A stretch of 64,000 nucleotides of DNA from Streptomyces sp. NBC_00154 (lineage in GTDB: Bacteria; Actinomycetota; Actinomycetes; Streptomycetales; Streptomycetaceae). The stretch covers positions 7,632,501-7,696,500 of the forward strand of contig NZ_JAPEMI010000001.1 in assembly GCF_026342835.1 (NCBI RefSeq). The letters run 5' to 3'. The position numbers were made by a program, and so were the translations under genes. Below the pieces are notes generated by a model. That model was given only the letters and a program-made list of their open reading frames with translations, did no database searches and had not been told where the DNA came from. Of the stretch, positions 33,712-42,769 are shown piece after piece (within the stretch, counting starts at the first letter, position 1; each line of letters opens with the position of its first letter).

Positions 33712-35793
33712 GTGAAACGACATCTCACCGTCCTCCTCGCCCTCCTGACCGGCTTGCTGGTCGTGGCAGCACCCGCCCACGCCGGGCCAGCGGCCGGCAC
33801 TGTCGCCGTCACGGCGCCAGCACCTCAGCAGGTGCTGAGCCCGACGCCGTACATGGGCTGGAACACCTACTACGCGCTGGGTGGCGATCCGACCGAGGCC
33901 GAGGTCAAGTCAATAGCCGACTTCCTGGTCAGCAGCGGTCTGCGCGACGCCGGCTACCAGTACGTCTGGATCGACGGCAATTGGGCGGCGCCGACCCCAC
34001 GCAGCTCGGCCGGCGACTTGGTGGCCAACCCCGACCAATTTCCGAACGGGCTGAAGCCGCTGGTCGACTACATCCACGCCAAGGGCCTGAAGGCCGGCAT
34101 CTACACCGACGCCGGCCCGTACATCCCGGGCAAGTGCGGACTCGGCAGCCACGGCTACTATCAGCGCGACGCGGACCAGTTCGCCGCCTGGGAGTTCGAC
34201 GCGGTCAAGGTGGACTACCTCTGCGGGATCGCCGCGAACCTCGACCCGAAGACCGTCTACACCGAGTTCGCGCAGGCGTTGCGGAACAACGCCAGCGGGC
34301 GCCCCATGATCTTCAACCTCTGCAACCCGGTGACCTCCCCGGACTGGGGCAACTACCCGGAGGAGCAGCAGTCGACGTACTCCTGGACCTACGCGCCGGC
34401 GATCGCGCAGTCCTGGCGGACGTACACGGATGTGGGTTTCGTCGGCGAGATCAAGTTCAAGGACGTGCTGCGGAACTACGATGCGAACGCGCGGCACCCC
34501 GAGGCCGCCGGGCCGGGGCACTTCAACGACCCGGACTACCTGGGACCTGAGCTGGGGATGACCGACGAGGAGTTCCGTACCCAGATGACGCTCTGGTCGG
34601 TGGCGGCCGCGCCGCTGCTGATCGGCAGCGACGTCCGTAAGCTCAGCCAGACCTCGCTCGGCATTCTCGCGGACCCCGATGTACTCGCGATCAACCAGGA
34701 CACCGCCGGCATCCAGGCCGTCCGCGTCGGCCCCGCCGGTACGACGGAGACCTGGGTGAAGCGGCTGGCCAACGGTGACCGTGCCGTGATGCTGCTGAAC
34801 CGGGGCGACAGCCCAACGACCCTGACCACGAAGGCGTCGTCGGTCGGGCTGTCCGGGGATCGGTTCACCCTGAAGAACGCCTGGACCAACCAGGTCACCG
34901 AGAGCGCCGGCACCATCAGTGCCGCCGTCCCGGCCCACGGCGCGGCCCTGTTCCGGGTCGTCCCGGCCACGGGCAAGCCCGGTATTCCGCACGTCGTCGC
35001 CGGCCTGCCGCAGGTGACGCAGGTCGGTGGCGACGCGGTGCCGGCCGGGGCCGCCCCGCTGGTCGCCGGCGGCGACCAGGCCCGGGTCGAGGTCACCGTC
35101 CGTAACGACGGTGCGCAGCCGGTCTTCGCGCCGCAGGTTGAGCTGACGGTGCCCGCCGGCTGGACGGCCCGTCCGCTCGGCAAAGCGCCGAAGCTGCTGC
35201 GCTCCAACCATTCCGCGACCTTCGCCTTCACGGTGACCCTGCCGGCCACCGCCGCGCCGGGCAGCACCGTGCTGACCGGCAAGACGTCGTACAAGGTGAT
35301 CGGCAAGGGGCGCCTGCGGCAGGAGACGGCCACGGCGGTAGTCGTCGCACCGGCAGCGCCGGACGGCGACGTCGTACTGTCGCACCACAAGTGGATCAGC
35401 GCTACCAGCGGGTGGATGAGCCCGACGGTCGACCTGAGCGTCGGTGGCTCGTCGCCGATCAGCATGCTCGGCCAGGTCCACCCGACCGGTATCGGGGTCG
35501 CCTCACCCTCCGCGGTCCGCTACTACCTCGGCGACAAGTGCAGCCGGCTGACCACGACCGTCGGCATCGACGATGCGGTGCGCAACGTCGGCCCGGACGG
35601 CGGCACGTCGACCTTCCAGGTGATCGGTGACGGCCGGGTGCTGTTCGACAGCGGTGTGCTGACCCGCGACGACACCCGCCAGGCCGACATTGACCTGACC
35701 GGCGTCCGCGTGCTCGACCTGGTGGTCGGCGACGGCGGCGACGGCGGCTACAACGACCGCGCCAACTGGGCCGGTCTGAACGCCACCTGCTGA
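33712..35793 (+). CDS. Secreted GH27 glycosidase (alpha-galactosidase-like) with NPCBM domain
   Basis: GTG 33712 follows AAGGA by six bases and begins a signal peptide (VKRHLTVLLALLTGLLVVA, APAHA). The 693-residue product has a GH27 barrel (about residues 45-340): YMGWNTYYALGGDP, nucleophile Asp in FDAVKVDYLCG, and acid/base Asp in GPGHFNDPDYLG. A beta domain follows, then an alpha-galactosidase NEW3-like domain (VEVTVRNDGAQPVFAPQVEL), and a C-terminal NPCBM carbohydrate-binding module (LSHHKWISATSGWM). It should release alpha-galactosyl or beta-L-arabinopyranosyl units from plant polysaccharide outside the cell. A terminator pair follows. Confidence 0.93.
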   Translation: MKRHLTVLLALLTGLLVVAAPAHAGPAAGTVAVTAPAPQQVLSPTPYMGWNTYYALGGDPTEAEVKSIADFLVSSGLRDAGYQYVWIDGNWAAPTPRSSAGDLVANPDQFPNGLKPLVDYIHAKGLKAGIYTDAGPYIPGKCGLGSHGYYQRDADQFAAWEFDAVKVDYLCGIAANLDPKTVYTEFAQALRNNASGRPMIFNLCNPVTSPDWGNYPEEQQSTYSWTYAPAIAQSWRTYTDVGFVGEIKFKDVLRNYDANARHPEAAGPGHFNDPDYLGPELGMTDEEFRTQMTLWSVAAAPLLIGSDVRKLSQTSLGILADPDVLAINQDTAGIQAVRVGPAGTTETWVKRLANGDRAVMLLNRGDSPTTLTTKASSVGLSGDRFTLKNAWTNQVTESAGTISAAVPAHGAALFRVVPATGKPGIPHVVAGLPQVTQVGGDAVPAGAAPLVAGGDQARVEVTVRNDGAQPVFAPQVELTVPAGWTARPLGKAPKLLRSNHSATFAFTVTLPATAAPGSTVLTGKTSYKVIGKGRLRQETATAVVVAPAAPDGDVVLSHHKWISATSGWMSPTVDLSVGGSSPISMLGQVHPTGIGVASPSAVRYYLGDKCSRLTTTVGIDDAVRNVGPDGGTSTFQVIGDGRVLFDSGVLTRDDTRQADIDLTGVRVLDLVVGDGGDGGYNDRANWAGLNATC

Positions 35794-35799
35794 TTCGGC

Positions 35800-35839
35800 T
35801 CGGCCGCACCCAGGTGACACCTCACCTCGGTGCGGCCGA
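35800..35839 (+). terminator. Hairpin after the GH27 gene
   Basis: TCGGCCGCACC (35800-35810) pairs perfectly with GGTGCGGCCGA (35829-35839), seven bases after the stop codon. Confidence 0.75.
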
Positions 35840-35857
35840 TTCGCCAAGACTTTGAGA

Positions 35858-35885
35858 CGCCGTGGCGCGGTTACGCGCCACGGCG
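35858..35885. terminator. Second hairpin with a 12-bp perfect stem
   Basis: CGCCGTGGCGCG (35858-35869) pairs with CGCGCCACGGCG (35874-35885) around GTTA and is followed by TTGTGACGTT. It could act in both directions between GH27 and the minus-strand fragment. Confidence 0.7.
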
Positions 35886-35924
35886 TTGTGACGTTGGGCC
35901 GGCCCGCATGGGGAGCGGACGGCG

Positions 35925-36077
35925 TCAGGCGCGCCGCAGCACAACGAGTTCGGGGCCCTCGATGACTATGAGGTCGCATTCCCTGAGCCTGATGCGGACC
36001 TGGGAGTAGAGCGTCGGTGAAGCCACATGCAGCATCGGGAAGATCACGAATTCAAGTGGCGTCCCTGTCCGCCTCAT
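35925..36077 (-). pseudogene. TraB/PrgY-like fragment
   Basis: A 50-residue minus-strand frame from ATG 36077 reads PLEFVIFPMLHVASPTLYSQ and VRIRLRECDLIVIEGPELVV. This resembles the start of TraB/PrgY-type proteins, which have a His and a downstream Glu-Gly motif. It stops early at 35925, so it is a short stub of a longer gene. Confidence 0.4.
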
Positions 36078-36489
36078 GGTGATCAGCAGATCGGACGGCA
36101 TGCCCGGTCACCTCGATGATCTGCATGATTCCGGGCCGCGATCGGTTCGTCATTGCCGAGCAGCGCGGATGGGCCCTGCACTTCAAGGTGCTGGCGATCT
36201 TCATGAGTCTTCTAGCTACTTGCCCCTGAAGAAGTCGGGGTTTGCGTTGGGTTGACCTTTGGTGAGAGCTGGTGCTGGCTGCTGGTGAGTCGGGACAGTA
36301 GATGCGGGTCATCGGCGGCCGGGGGTGGTAGCGGTGTTGCGGGTCACTCCGCGGCGGGGCGAAGCGTTCCTGCCTTTGCTCCCGGCGGGGCGCTGCGCCG
36401 TCCGTCGTTGCCGAGGTCACCGGCGGTGACAACGGCGAGCTGGTTGTCCCGTGACAAACGATCTTGACTGTTTACCCAATGATCTTGAC
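36078..36489. other. No gene recognised
   Basis: About 410 bases of mixed composition between the TraB-like stub and an IS5-type remnant. Two scraps of sequence mention GATCTTGAC in tandem (36460-36492), perhaps old IS ends, but I could not bound an element. Confidence 0.3.
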
Positions 36490-36640
36490 CGGACGTTAAG
36501 GCCGTTTTCTTCGGATCATCTTGCTGGTCAGATGTAGATGGAGGCGGTCTTGTCGTAGCGGGTGGCGCACGCCGCGCATCTGCTTGGGCTTGTTGATGCA
36601 TCGTTCGACCGTATTGCGCTGTTGTGCGGGCGCTTCGTCC
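36490..36640 (-). pseudogene. C-terminal remnant of an IS5-family transposase
   Basis: Two overlapping minus-strand frames give RNTVERCINKPKQMRG and ATRYDKTASIYI, the end of IS5-type DDE transposases (the E of the triad is in VER). A frameshift separates them and the catalytic Asp residues are absent. It is an IS scar. Confidence 0.55.
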
Positions 36641-36775
36641 GCCTTCGCAAGCACGGCGCCCTCGCCCGGAGGCACCCGGTCCGACTCGAGCTTTGCGTAC
36701 GGCGATCGGGAGCATGCCCTGGTCGATGCGAGCCGGTCGGAGTGTTGTGGCACCATCCCCGTTGTGGTTGATCGC

Positions 36776-37702
36776 ATGGATGACGTGGACTGGTCCGGAC
36801 TGTTCCATGCCGTGGGGCCCGCCTGCGATACGCCGCGGCATCTCGCAGCGCTCCTCGGCGACGATGCAAAGGCTTTCGTCGACGGGTACTCGCATCTGTG
36901 GTCGACGCTTCGCCGCGAGGGCAAGGCCTGGCCTGCGACGGCGCCTACCGCGCTGCTTGTCGTCGAGCTCCTGGACAATCCGTTGCTGGGGCCTGACGAT
37001 CCCTCACTGCCGGACGCGATGCTCGCCTACCTGTACGCGGTCGGCGTCGCCGCCGACCTCGGCGACCGGGCTGTGGAGATCCGTGCTCGGGTCGAGGACC
37101 GCGCACCGGAGCTGCGGGCCTGGACTGACGACTACCTGTCGGCCGATGCCGATGGCCGGGCCCGGATGTGGCAGGACGGCACGGGGCTGGGTGAACTCGT
37201 CCTCGATCAGGCGGCGCTCGCCTGCTTCGACCTGGTTCCAGCGTTCCTGCGGCGAACACTGCCACACCTCGCGTCGGAACGTGCCAGGTGCAGGACGTGT
37301 GCCGCCGCAGCCGTCGGGTCACTGGCCCGGCATCCCTCGGCCTCGGCGCAACGTCCGGCGCTGCTTGAGCAGTTGACATCGATGGCCCGGGCCGCCGATT
37401 CCTCGTACGACCTGGCGACGATTTTGATCGCCATTGGCCACCTCGGCGGCGACACGCGCTCCTGGCTAACCGATCCGCATGCGGGCGTTCGGGGCTGCGC
37501 GGCCCTGGCGCCCGACCTTGCCGGCGACGACACGGCGGACCGGGTGCTGCTGGGACTGGCACAATCGCCGAGCGCGTTCGGCGAGTCCTTCGGCGACATG
37601 GCTCCACCGCTGCAGTTCCAGTTCAAGCCGTATCAGGACCTGCTCACGTCCGCACTGCTCTGGCGGCGATGGACGGCTACCGGCATCGCGACCCGCAGAT
37701 AG
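36776..37702 (+). CDS. HEAT-repeat-like protein
   Basis: From ATG 36776 (MDDVDWSGLFHAVGPACDTP) the 308-residue product is almost wholly helical. Repeated paired helices include AAAAVGSLARHPSASAQRPA, YDLATILIAIGHLGGDTRSW and VRGCAALAPDLAGDDTAD, the HEAT pattern. Such proteins are scaffolds; no enzyme motif is present. The end (LLWRRWTATGIATRR) may be replaced sequence, because a TnpB element lies just downstream. The function is unknown. Confidence 0.7.
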   Translation: MDDVDWSGLFHAVGPACDTPRHLAALLGDDAKAFVDGYSHLWSTLRREGKAWPATAPTALLVVELLDNPLLGPDDPSLPDAMLAYLYAVGVAADLGDRAVEIRARVEDRAPELRAWTDDYLSADADGRARMWQDGTGLGELVLDQAALACFDLVPAFLRRTLPHLASERARCRTCAAAAVGSLARHPSASAQRPALLEQLTSMARAADSSYDLATILIAIGHLGGDTRSWLTDPHAGVRGCAALAPDLAGDDTADRVLLGLAQSPSAFGESFGDMAPPLQFQFKPYQDLLTSALLWRRWTATGIATRR

Positions 37703-37864
37703 CGATCGTGCTGACTGCGGTGAAGGCGACGGTCAAGGGCGGCATCGGCTAGCTCCGCGAGCGGCCGCGCGGCGGCGGCTGGCGTCCCGGCGAGCCGTGG
37801 CCGGCCCTGAACCGGCCGACGTGGCGCCCGGACATCCGGGTGGTCCCGTGCTGGGTTGCGTGAC

Positions 37865-39240
37865 TCCTGGAATTCGCCCTGAAGGGACGGGGCTTCTCGC
37901 TATGCCGTGTGGGCGTTGCGACGGACCAGCCCGGCCCGTAGAACATTGAGTGCTCCCACTGTGTCGGCGTGCGCCGTGTGTCCGCACGACTGGCAGAGGA
38001 AGGTCTCCTGTGTGGGCCGGTTCTCCTTGGAGACGTGCCCGCATTCGGGGCAGGTCCGGGAGGTGTTGCGGGGGTCCACGGCGATCACTTCCCGTCCGGC
38101 GCTTTCAGCCTTGGCGTACAGGATCGTCAGGAACACCCCCCATCCGGCGTCGGCAATGCTGCGGTTGAGTCCAGCCTTCGCCGCTGCCCCATTGGGCAGG
38201 AATGCGCCCGTCTGCTCGGGGTCGGGCTTGGGTGCGGGGGCCTTGCTCATGTTGCGGATCTCGAGGTCTTCGTGCGCGATGACATCGTGCGCCCGGACCA
38301 GGTCGAGCGCGGTCTTGTGCGCGTGGTCGAGCCGCTGGCGACGGACCTTGCCGTGCAACCGGGCGACCTGGTCCACTGCGCGCTGGTGGTTCCTGGTGCG
38401 GTCCTTGGCCTTGCGGCGCGGGAACCTGGACAGGGCCTGCTGTGCGGCTTCGAGTTTCGCAGCAGCGCGGTGGCCGTGGCGCGGGTTGGAGACGAACTCG
38501 CCGCCCGAGTCGGCAAGGAAGTTGGCTATGCCCAGGTCGATACCGACCACGCTGCCGGTCGTCGGGAGCGGTTCGGCCTGCTCCTGTTCGGCGGTCAGCA
38601 CGACGAACCACTTGCGGCCCTCACGCTTGACCGAGACGGTCTTGACCCTGCCGACCACCGCACGGTGCTGGTTAACCCTGACATGCCCGACCCCTTGCAG
38701 CCGCACGCGGGTGACAGGGTCGTGCGGGGTGGAGTCCCACCGGCAGCCGTCCCCGTCCTTCGGGAACTCCACCGTGTCGAACCAGCTCACCGAACGAAAG
38801 CGCGGACAGCCGGGCGTCTGACCGGACTTGATCCGGCGGAAGAACGCGGCGAACGCTTTGTCCAGCCGGCGCAGCGTCGCCTGCTGCGAGGAGAACGACC
38901 AGCGCCCCTGACGCTCAGGATCGAACGCCCTAATGTCCTTCAACTGCCCGGACTGCATCCCGTACCGGACGGTGGTCCTCGATACATGCCGGTAGGCATC
39001 CCGTCGTTCCTGTAACGCCTCGTTGTAGAGCGAGCAGTGATCCCGCAGCATCTCGCCAAGCGCGATCTGCTGGCCCGTGGTGGGCCGCATCAGGAACTTG
39101 TACGCACGAATCATCCAGCCCACCCCCCCTTTTGGGTCAGTCCGGTCAACATAGCTGGCGCCACTGACAACGCAGAGAACTCCGGCGCTCCGCGCCTCCG
39201 GGCCAGGGATCGCATTCCCGCCCGGCCTGAAGGCCGGGAT
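37865..39240 (-). mobile_element. IS200/IS605-type element carrying only tnpB
   Basis: The TnpB gene is bracketed by short palindromes of the kind found at IS605 ends: CCGGCCTGAAGGCCGG near 39221-39236 on the upstream side, and GCCCTGAAGGGACGGGGC near 37869-37886 on the downstream side. No TnpA (Y1 transposase) gene is present, so it depends on one in trans. The exact ends are approximate. In this family the guide RNA is made from the tnpB 3' end into the downstream palindrome, here around 37865-38050. Confidence 0.65.
37900..39114 (-). CDS. tnpB: Intact TnpB RNA-guided nuclease (IS605 OrfB)
   Basis: The start is ATG 39114 (MIRAYKFLMRPTTGQQ) behind a G-rich ribosome site. The 404-residue protein is full length. 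The N-terminal wedge/recognition part spans about residues 1-180. The RuvC nuclease acids are D193 (VGIDLGIANFLADSGG), E282 (IAHEDLEIRNMS) and D384 (HADTVGALNVLR). The zinc ribbon has cysteines 355, 358, 374 and 377 (CPECG...CQSCG). TnpB uses an RNA from its own 3' end to cut DNA next to a short TAM and so preserve the element. All catalytic residues are present, so it could be active, unlike the fragment at 22.7 kb. Confidence 0.93.
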   Translation of the reverse strand: MIRAYKFLMRPTTGQQIALGEMLRDHCSLYNEALQERRDAYRHVSRTTVRYGMQSGQLKDIRAFDPERQGRWSFSSQQATLRRLDKAFAAFFRRIKSGQTPGCPRFRSVSWFDTVEFPKDGDGCRWDSTPHDPVTRVRLQGVGHVRVNQHRAVVGRVKTVSVKREGRKWFVVLTAEQEQAEPLPTTGSVVGIDLGIANFLADSGGEFVSNPRHGHRAAAKLEAAQQALSRFPRRKAKDRTRNHQRAVDQVARLHGKVRRQRLDHAHKTALDLVRAHDVIAHEDLEIRNMSKAPAPKPDPEQTGAFLPNGAAAKAGLNRSIADAGWGVFLTILYAKAESAGREVIAVDPRNTSRTCPECGHVSKENRPTQETFLCQSCGHTAHADTVGALNVLRAGLVRRNAHTA

Positions 39241-39274
39241 TCCCCGCGAAGATCAGGGATGGTGACGTTCAAGC

Positions 39275-40136
39275 GGCGCTGTCACGTTGGCTGGCTGAGT
39301 GGGATGATCTTCGGGTTGATCACGCTGGAGAGGGTTGTCCGTGGGGGACGTGTCGCCGTCGTACAAGGGCCATCGGTACCCGGTCGAGGTGATCTCCCAC
39401 TGTGTGTGGCTGTACTTCCGGTTTCCGCTGTCCTTCCGTGAGGTGGAGGAGCTGATGCTCGAGCGCGGTGTCGTCGTCTCGCATGAAACGGTCCGCCGCT
39501 GGTGTGCCAAGTTCGGGCAGGGCTACGCCAGCGCGCTGCGCCGCCGGCAGCACCGGCCCGGCGACAAGTGGCATCTGGACGAGGTCTCCATCAAGGTCAA
39601 CGGCGAGCGGAAGTACCTGTGGCGGGCCGTGGATCAGGATGGCAATGTCCTGGACATCCTCGTGCAGAACCGCCGGGACACCGCCGCGGCCCGGCAGTTC
39701 TTCCGCAGACTGCTGAAGACGACCCGCACAGTGCCCCGGGTGGTCGTCACCGACAAGCTGCGCTCCTACGGCGCGGCTCACCGTGAGGTCATGCCCTCGG
39801 TGGAGCACCGCTCGCACAAGGGTCTGAACAACCGGGCGGAGAACAGTCACCAGTCAACCAGGCAGCGTGAACGGGCGATGAAGGGCTTCCGCTCCGTAGG
39901 TGGGGCCCAACGGTTCCTGTCCGCGTTCAGCGGGATCTCGCCCCACTTCCGACCCCGCCGCCACCTGATGACCGCACACCACTACCGAGCCGAAATCCGC
40001 CACCGCTTCGCCATCTGGGACCAGATCACCGGCGCTGTCGGCCGGCCCACCACGGCCTGAACACAGGCCCGGACCGGGGCCCACCATGCCCCGACGCCCC
40101 GTCAGGCACGTACACACCCAACAATGTGACAGCGCC
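39275..40136 (+). mobile_element. IS6-family insertion sequence
   Basis: Terminal inverted repeats are visible: GGCGCTGTCACGTTGG at 39275 and its near-complement ending GTGACAGCGCC at 40136. The 862-bp length fits IS6. I see no matching 8-bp target duplication outside the ends (GTTCAAGC against CGCCGCAT), so this copy may have arrived through cointegrate formation and recombination. Confidence 0.85.
39341..40060 (+). CDS. IS6-family DDE transposase
   Basis: GTG 39341 follows GGAGAGG. The 239-residue transposase has all three catalytic acids: Asp in KWHLDEVSIKVNG, Asp in RVVVTDKLRSYG and Glu in NNRAENSHQSTRQRER. The helix-turn-helix N-terminus is FREVEELMLERGVVVSHETV. It appears intact. It fills the IS with about 66 bases on the left and 76 on the right. 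Confidence 0.93.
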   Translation: MGDVSPSYKGHRYPVEVISHCVWLYFRFPLSFREVEELMLERGVVVSHETVRRWCAKFGQGYASALRRRQHRPGDKWHLDEVSIKVNGERKYLWRAVDQDGNVLDILVQNRRDTAAARQFFRRLLKTTRTVPRVVVTDKLRSYGAAHREVMPSVEHRSHKGLNNRAENSHQSTRQRERAMKGFRSVGGAQRFLSAFSGISPHFRPRRHLMTAHHYRAEIRHRFAIWDQITGAVGRPTTA

Positions 40137-40228
40137 CGCCGCATCGATGCCCCCGGGCAGCCGATGGGGCGCTGCCCAACGGAGTGGCCTGCCGACCCCA
40201 GCCGGACTCAGTCTCGAACCTCTGTGCG

Positions 40229-41875
40229 CTAACCCTCCTGCACCACGGGGCGCGCGTGCTCGACGATGTCGTCAATGAGGACGACCTGGTGTCCGACGGC
40301 GGCGAGCAGCGAGGCGGCGATCGCGGCCCGGAAGCCGCTGCGGCAGTGCACCCAGTGCTCGGCCTCCGGCAGGGACACGATGGCATTGGGCAGTTCGGGC
40401 AGCGGGATGTGGCGGGCCCCGGGCAGGTGGCCGGAGCGCCACTCGCGGTCACTGCGGACGTCCAGGACCTCCACCTGTCGCCCGGGCCGGACAGTGGCGA
40501 GGGTGGCGAAGTCGGATCGCGGGTAGGAGGCCAGCTCTTGTGGGCCGACCCATTCGAGCGGGTTTCCGACGGCGGCAGCCGCAAGATGGTCGAAGCCGAT
40601 CCGCAGCAGCTCGATGCGGGCTGCCTGCAACTCGTTGTGGTCGGCGGCCAGCAGGGTGACGGGGGCGTCGAAGGGCACCAGCCAGCCGAGGTAGGTGGCA
40701 AGGGAACCGGAGGCGTCGAAGTTGACCGTGCCCGGCAGATGGACCGGCGCGTAGTCGGCTCGCGGACGCACGTCGACCACCCACTCGCCCGCTGTGATCC
40801 GGTCGGCCAGTTCGGCCGGATCCGCAAGCCTTGGCCCGGGGAGCGAGGCGCGGGGCGGCGGCCCGGCAGCGTTGATCGGCGCCATCCGGCGGTAGTACGC
40901 GGGGCAGGGCTCCAGACCCGTCAGTGTCCCGGTCACGAAGGCGTCTTCGGTTTGGCTGAAGACAGGGTTCACGGCCCGCTCGCGGCCGATGGTGGAGCGT
41001 TGGACCGCGCCGACGGTCGTCGCGGCGCAGAAGCTGCCGAAGCCGTGGGTCGGCAGGATGATGGTGTCGTCGGGTAGTACCTCGGCCAGGTGGCGCACTG
41101 ATCGGTACTGCTGGTGGGCGAGCGGCTCGGCCAGGTCTGCACCCATGAGGTCGGTACGGCCCGTGGTGCCGTACAACAGGGAGCCGCCGGTGCATACCAG
41201 CCGAGGCGCCCCGTCGGCGGGCGCGAAGGCGTAGGCGAGATGGTGGTCGGTGTGCCCGGGTGTGGCGATCACCTGGATCCGCAGCTTCCCGGCCGTCAGT
41301 TGGTTGCCGTCGCCGATCCGGACGGCGTCGAAGCCAAGGCGCGGCCCGGCTGGCACCGCGTACGCCGCCTGGCAGCGGCGGGCGAGCTCCAGACCGCCTG
41401 TCACATAGTCGTTGTGCAGGTGGGTCTCCACGACCGTGTCGAGCCGCAGGCCGCGGTCCTCGAGCACACTGGTGACGCGCTCCAGGTCACGTTGCGGGTC
41501 CACGGCGACCGCGACCGACCCGTCCGTGATCAGGTAGCTGCGGTTCCCGAGGCTGAGCGTGGAGATCTGGATGATCTCCACGCTATCGGGCAGCCGCTCG
41601 GAGAGCCGCAGCTCGGCCTGGGTGGCCCGGCCCGGCTCCGCCTCGTCCGGCATCTCCGTGACACCACGCGGCGAGAGCGCCTGCAAAACCCAGTGCCCCG
41701 GGGGCACGTAGAAGCGGAATTCCCCAATCGCGGAGGTGACTACCTCACCGACGAACTCCCCTGCCGGATCGAGCAGCCGGACCCAGACGCCCGCGGCCGG
41801 CCCGTCGGCGACCTGGACGCGGCCGGTCACGACGGTTCGGGTGGTGGGTTTGGGATCCACGGGTGTCGCGGTCAT
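40229..41875 (-). CDS. DUF1416-MBL persulfide dioxygenase-like-double rhodanese fusion
   Basis: This 548-residue protein fuses four modules. Residues about 10-85 match DUF1416 (TVVTGRVQVADGPAAGVWVR, GEVVTSAIGEFRFYVPPGHW), normally the separate small protein SseC beside SseA. Residues about 100-335 are an ETHE1-like MBL domain (VVETHLHNDYVTGG, IATPGHTDHHLAY, PTHGFGSF). Then come an inactive rhodanese domain (about 355-440) and an active one with Cys511 (HWVHCRSGFRAA). It should handle persulfides or thiosulfate, oxidising and transferring sulfane sulfur. It lies 43 bases after sseA on the same strand. Confidence 0.9.
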   Translation of the reverse strand: MTATPVDPKPTTRTVVTGRVQVADGPAAGVWVRLLDPAGEFVGEVVTSAIGEFRFYVPPGHWVLQALSPRGVTEMPDEAEPGRATQAELRLSERLPDSVEIIQISTLSLGNRSYLITDGSVAVAVDPQRDLERVTSVLEDRGLRLDTVVETHLHNDYVTGGLELARRCQAAYAVPAGPRLGFDAVRIGDGNQLTAGKLRIQVIATPGHTDHHLAYAFAPADGAPRLVCTGGSLLYGTTGRTDLMGADLAEPLAHQQYRSVRHLAEVLPDDTIILPTHGFGSFCAATTVGAVQRSTIGRERAVNPVFSQTEDAFVTGTLTGLEPCPAYYRRMAPINAAGPPPRASLPGPRLADPAELADRITAGEWVVDVRPRADYAPVHLPGTVNFDASGSLATYLGWLVPFDAPVTLLAADHNELQAARIELLRIGFDHLAAAAVGNPLEWVGPQELASYPRSDFATLATVRPGRQVEVLDVRSDREWRSGHLPGARHIPLPELPNAIVSLPEAEHWVHCRSGFRAAIAASLLAAVGHQVVLIDDIVEHARPVVQEG

Positions 41876-41918
41876 CTCTGATCCATCTCGCGCAGCCCCG
41901 CCTATGCTTCCGGCGGGG

Positions 41919-42752
41919 TCACTTCTCGATCGGAACGCCGACCATCGAGCCGTACTCGGTCCACGAGCCGTCGTAGTTCTTCACGTTGGGGTGGTCGAGC
42001 AGTTCGTGGAAGACGAACCAGGTGTGGGCGCTGCGCTCGCCGATCCGGCAGTAGGCGATGGTGTCGCGGTCGAAGTCGACGCCTGCGTCGAGGTAGAGCG
42101 CCCGGAGTTCCTCGTCTGTCTTGAAGGTGCCGTCGTCGTTGGCCGCCTTGGACCAGGGGACGTTTCTGGCACCGGGGATGTGACCACCGCGCTGCGCCTG
42201 CTCCTGCGGCAAATGGGCGGGGGCCAGCAGCTCACCTGAGAACTCCTGGGGGGAGCGGACGTCGATCAGGTTCTGGTTCTGCTGCCCGATCGAGGCCAGC
42301 ACCTCGTCACGGAAAGCCCGGATCGAGTAGTCCGGCTCCTTGGCGGTGTAGCCGGTCCTCGGTCGCTGCGGCACCTCGTCGGTGAGCGGCCGCGACTGCA
42401 GTTCCCAGATTTTGCGACCGCCGTCGAGCAGGCGCACGCGCTCGTGCCCGTAGACCTTGAAGTACCAGTAGGCATAAGCGGCGAACCAGTTGTTGTTGCC
42501 GCTGTACAGGACAACGGTGTGGTCGGGCGTGACGCCGCGCTCTGACATCAGCTCCTCAAAGCGCTTCTGGTCCACGAAATCGCGGCGGACCGGATCCTGC
42601 AGATCGTTCTTCCAGTCCAGCTTCACCGTGCCCGGGATGTGACCGGTGTCGTAGGCGCTCACATCCTCGTCGACCTCGGCGATCACCATGCTCGCGTCGT
42701 CCACGTGCTGCTGCACCCAGTCGGCGTCGACCAGGGATTGGTCACGGCTCAT
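41919..42752 (-). CDS. sseA: Thiosulfate/3-mercaptopyruvate sulfurtransferase (SseA-like)
   Basis: The 277-residue protein starts at ATG 42752 (MSRDQSLVDADWVQQHVDDA), with AAGG seven bases upstream. It has two rhodanese domains: an N-terminal inactive one (GHIPGTVKLDWKNDLQDP) and a C-terminal one with the active loop C235-R-I-G-E-R-S (TIAYCRIGERSAHTW), followed by NYDGSWTEYGSMVGVPI. CRxGxR loops are typical of thiosulfate sulfurtransferases. It moves sulfane sulfur to cyanide or thiols in the cytoplasm. It heads the operon with the fusion protein and is preceded by the palindrome GGGGTATACCCC. Confidence 0.92.
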   Translation of the reverse strand: MSRDQSLVDADWVQQHVDDASMVIAEVDEDVSAYDTGHIPGTVKLDWKNDLQDPVRRDFVDQKRFEELMSERGVTPDHTVVLYSGNNNWFAAYAYWYFKVYGHERVRLLDGGRKIWELQSRPLTDEVPQRPRTGYTAKEPDYSIRAFRDEVLASIGQQNQNLIDVRSPQEFSGELLAPAHLPQEQAQRGGHIPGARNVPWSKAANDDGTFKTDEELRALYLDAGVDFDRDTIAYCRIGERSAHTWFVFHELLDHPNVKNYDGSWTEYGSMVGVPIEK

Positions 42753-42769
42753 GGGCATGCCTTTCACTC

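Noticed and set aside
33910-35481. 523-codon open frame antisense to the GH27 gene
   Set aside because: It mirrors the glycosidase codons and shows no recognisable family. The sense strand explains the sequence fully.
22705-39240. Composite transposon bounded by the two TnpB elements
   Set aside because: The two TnpB proteins are of different subtypes and opposite orientation, one is truncated, and no shared ends bracket the interval.
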